In this document: one piece after another, positions 6,262 to 8,158 of the stretch
Numbering within the stretch: position 1 is the first letter of the stretch
Layout of the letters: each line of letters starts with the position of its first letter
From: an uncultured bacterium
Lineage (GTDB): Bacteria; Bacteroidota; Ignavibacteria; Kapaibacteriales; UBA2268
DNA length: 8,158 nt
Reading direction: 5' to 3'
Assembly (NCBI GenBank): GCA_937875295.1
Contig: CALLXS010000043.1
Coordinates: 1 to 8,158 of the forward strand
Position numbers and translations under genes: made by a program
Notes under the pieces: model-generated
Database searches by the model: none
What the model saw: only the letters and a program-made list of their open reading frames with translations
What the model was told of the DNA's origin: nothing

Positions 6262-8158
6262 TTCACTTGCTTGGTCTAACCATAATTTCATTGATGAATC
6301 TGATACCATTTTCCAACCTGCACGAGGTGAAAGTGATATTTCCGTAATTTGTGGTCCATCAGGTACACATGACCTTTTGAATTGAGAATTAAAGAATCGT
6401 TTGTAAAATGAAATTAATTTTTCCTTGATATAAATTTCAGAAAAGTCACTCTTAAAAGCTATATTTGTTAATAAATATAGCTTTTTGGGTGAATAACCAT
6501 AACGAATAAAATTATAAATAAAAAAGTCATTTATTAGATAAGAACCAATTTTATCTTCTGTTTTTTGTTGCAACTGATTATCTTTGCCAAGTGGTAATAA
6601 TTCAGGGGAAATTGGTGTGGTCAAAATACTTTCAAGTATTTCTTTGATTTCGTTATTATTTATAGTTTCTTTTAGACTTGAAATAATATATTGCATTAAA
6701 GTTTTTGGTACACCGCAATTTGGATTATACATTGAAATATGATCACCATTATAGGTACACCAACCTAATGCAGATTCTGATAAATCTCCTGTACCTAATA
6801 CAATTCCATTTACTTTGTTAGAAATATCCATTAATATCTGAGTACGTTCCCTTGCTTGTGCATTTTCATATACAACCGAAGTATCATTAATATTATGAGA
6901 AATATCAATGAAATGTTGCTCAATTGATTTTCTAATAGAAATTTCCCTAAATGAAGTTCCATAGGCTTCAGCTAGCTTTTCTGCATTTGATTTAGTTCTT
7001 TCAGTTGTACCAAATCCGGGCATAGAAATACAGTGAATATTTTTTTTATCTAATTGCATTAGATTATAAGCTTCATTTGCTACAATTAGTGCAAAAGTAG
7101 AGTCTAAACCTCCAGATAAACCAAGTACTAAATTCTCACAATTAATTGAATTTAACCTTTTTATAAGAGCTGTAGCTAATGTAGTTATAATTTCATTTGG
7201 ATAGATTGGTAATTTATTAATTTCATTTGGTATAAATGGTGTTTTATCAACATTTCTATTTAATTTATTTACTTCAGAATTATTTAATTGAATATCAATT
7301 GATTGTGTAGGAAAGAGTTTATGCTCAAAATCAAAATTATTTATATTTTTAATTTTTTCAGAAATTAAAATATCTAAATCAATATCGGAAATAATAGTCT
7401 GCGAATAAAATTGTAATCTCTGAGTCTCATTTAAAATTTTCCCATTTTCAGCAATTATGGAATGCCCTGAAAATACACTTTCTGCGGAAGACTCTCCTGG
7501 TGAAGGACAAGCGTAAATGTAAGCACAATTGAATTGTTCGGATATAGCAGTAATATGTTTTCTGCGATGTTCTGCAGATCCTATTATTTCAATTGATAAT
7601 GAGAGATTAAAAATTATGTGAGAATTTATTTTTGTTTCTATAGAATTATATGGAGCTAAAGATAAAATGTCATCAGAAACAACAGAAAACGACACACTAA
7701 TTTGATTATTATTATCAATAATATTAAATAAGCATTCTTCGAGAATTGGAATATTGTATTCACCGATTGTACAATATTCATTTGCTAATTTACTTGTATC
7801 AGAAAAATATCTTTTATCGCTTTTTGATAAATTACTTTTTGGAATTATTGCTAATATTTTTCCTTCATTAATGATCGCATTACAATTATATATTTTAGAA
7901 TTTATTATAGTAGGGAATCCTATTAAAATACATATTTTGTGCAATGATGATAATTCGCTTATTTTCACTAAATATGAATTTATTCTTTCGTATATATTAT
8001 TTTGAAAAAATAAATCTTCACCCGAAATTGATGTTAATGCTAATTCAGGAAATGCTATTATTTGTGCTGAATTTTCAGAAGCGAATTCAATTGCAGATTT
8101 AATCATATTAAAATTAAACTCTAAATCCATAACTTTGCATTCTGGAGAAGATACAGCT
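6256..8158 (-). CDS. nadE: Glutamine-type NAD+ synthetase, 5' end outside window; glutaminase cysteine replaced by serine
   Basis: Catalyses the last step of NAD+ synthesis: ATP-dependent amidation of nicotinate adenine dinucleotide, with the nitrogen normally released from glutamine by an N-terminal nitrilase-type domain. Numbering is from the Met at 8130, but the frame stays open to 8157 and the preceding codons read AVSSPECKV, matching the family's first strand, so that Met is internal and the true start lies beyond the edge. The glutaminase domain (about 1-260) keeps the catalytic-type E29 (FPEL) and K98 (PKS), plus FNLS (174-177) and PGES (211-214). The nucleophile position, usually Cys in a block like EICED, reads VVSDD with S152 (TCT at 7675-7677). 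The loop after K98 is about four residues short. The synthetase domain is complete: P-loop SGGLDS (339-344), YENAQARERT (421-430), GTGDLSESALGWCTYNGDH (446-464), GVPKTL (473-478), ISPELLP (507-513), the FKRSC-PDGP block (584-592) and a C-terminal SPRAGWKM. Synthetase activity is likely; glutaminase activity is doubtful. Confidence 0.95.
   Translation of the reverse strand, partial: AVSSPECKVMDLEFNFNMIKSAIEFASENSAQIIAFPELALTSISGEDLFFQNNIYERINSYLVKISELSSLHKICILIGFPTIINSKIYNCNAIINEGKILAIIPKSNLSKSDKRYFSDTSKLANEYCTIGEYNIPILEECLFNIIDNNNQISVSFSVVSDDILSLAPYNSIETKINSHIIFNLSLSIEIIGSAEHRRKHITAISEQFNCAYIYACPSPGESSAESVFSGHSIIAENGKILNETQRLQFYSQTIISDIDLDILISEKIKNINNFDFEHKLFPTQSIDIQLNNSEVNKLNRNVDKTPFIPNEINKLPIYPNEIITTLATALIKRLNSINCENLVLGLSGGLDSTFALIVANEAYNLMQLDKKNIHCISMPGFGTTERTKSNAEKLAEAYGTSFREISIRKSIEQHFIDISHNINDTSVVYENAQARERTQILMDISNKVNGIVLGTGDLSESALGWCTYNGDHISMYNPNCGVPKTLMQYIISSLKETINNNEIKEILESILTTPISPELLPLGKDNQLQQKTEDKIGSYLINDFFIYNFIRYGYSPKKLYLLTNIAFKSDFSEIYIKEKLISFYKRFFNSQFKRSCVPDGPQITEISLSPRAGWKMVSDSSMKLWLDQASEL

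Noticed and set aside
7754..8005. Open frame of 83 codons, plus strand, hydrophobic
   Set aside because: Antisense of the nadE glutaminase domain, whose protein-level conservation explains the sequence.

Overview
The window is strongly AT-rich and reads as ordinary chromosome from a member of the Bacteroidota/Ignavibacteria-Kapabacteria (FCB) side of the bacterial tree. Three things point there. The left edge carries the last 39 codons of a protein that ends in what looks like a type IX secretion (T9SS) C-terminal sorting tail. The full-length genes mostly have AT-only leaders without a clear Shine-Dalgarno sequence. The closest family variants I can recall for the PAP2 phosphatase, the long LOG protein and the glutamine-type NAD synthetase are from these phyla. 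This placement is inference from the sequence, not from a search.

Layout. Positions 1-122 (+) hold the T9SS-cargo C-terminus. Positions 130-207 (+) hold a 25-codon signal-peptide-like ORF that looks like a gene remnant. Positions 355-3840 (-) encode a complete, long adenosylcobalamin-dependent (class II) ribonucleotide reductase, NrdJ. A 142-bp AT-rich divergent spacer follows. Then comes a rightward group: a small PAP2-type membrane phosphatase (3983-4543), a 193-bp AT-rich spacer, an MgtC/SapB-family membrane protein (4737-5375), and, 25 bp later, a long LOG-family protein (5401-6261). Finally, a leftward glutamine-type NAD+ synthetase, NadE, runs from the right edge to 6256. Its 5' end lies outside the window. 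NadE and the LOG gene converge and share the hexamer TTATAA as their last two codons.

The genes are mostly nucleotide/cofactor housekeeping (dNTP synthesis, NAD+ synthesis, a probable nucleotide-monophosphate hydrolase) plus two envelope membrane proteins. They are not an obvious single pathway. I see no mobile element, CRISPR array, tRNA or rRNA, toxin-antitoxin pair or defence island. The most notable observation is in NadE: the synthetase domain looks intact, but the position of the glutaminase catalytic cysteine is a serine (TCT, one base from TGT), and a conserved loop after the catalytic lysine is shortened by about four residues. This suggests a glutaminase-dead, possibly ammonia-dependent NadE. 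Smaller observations are a 12-bp perfect palindrome one base before the MgtC start, the interlocked convergent stop codons, and the decayed secreted-protein fragment at the left edge.
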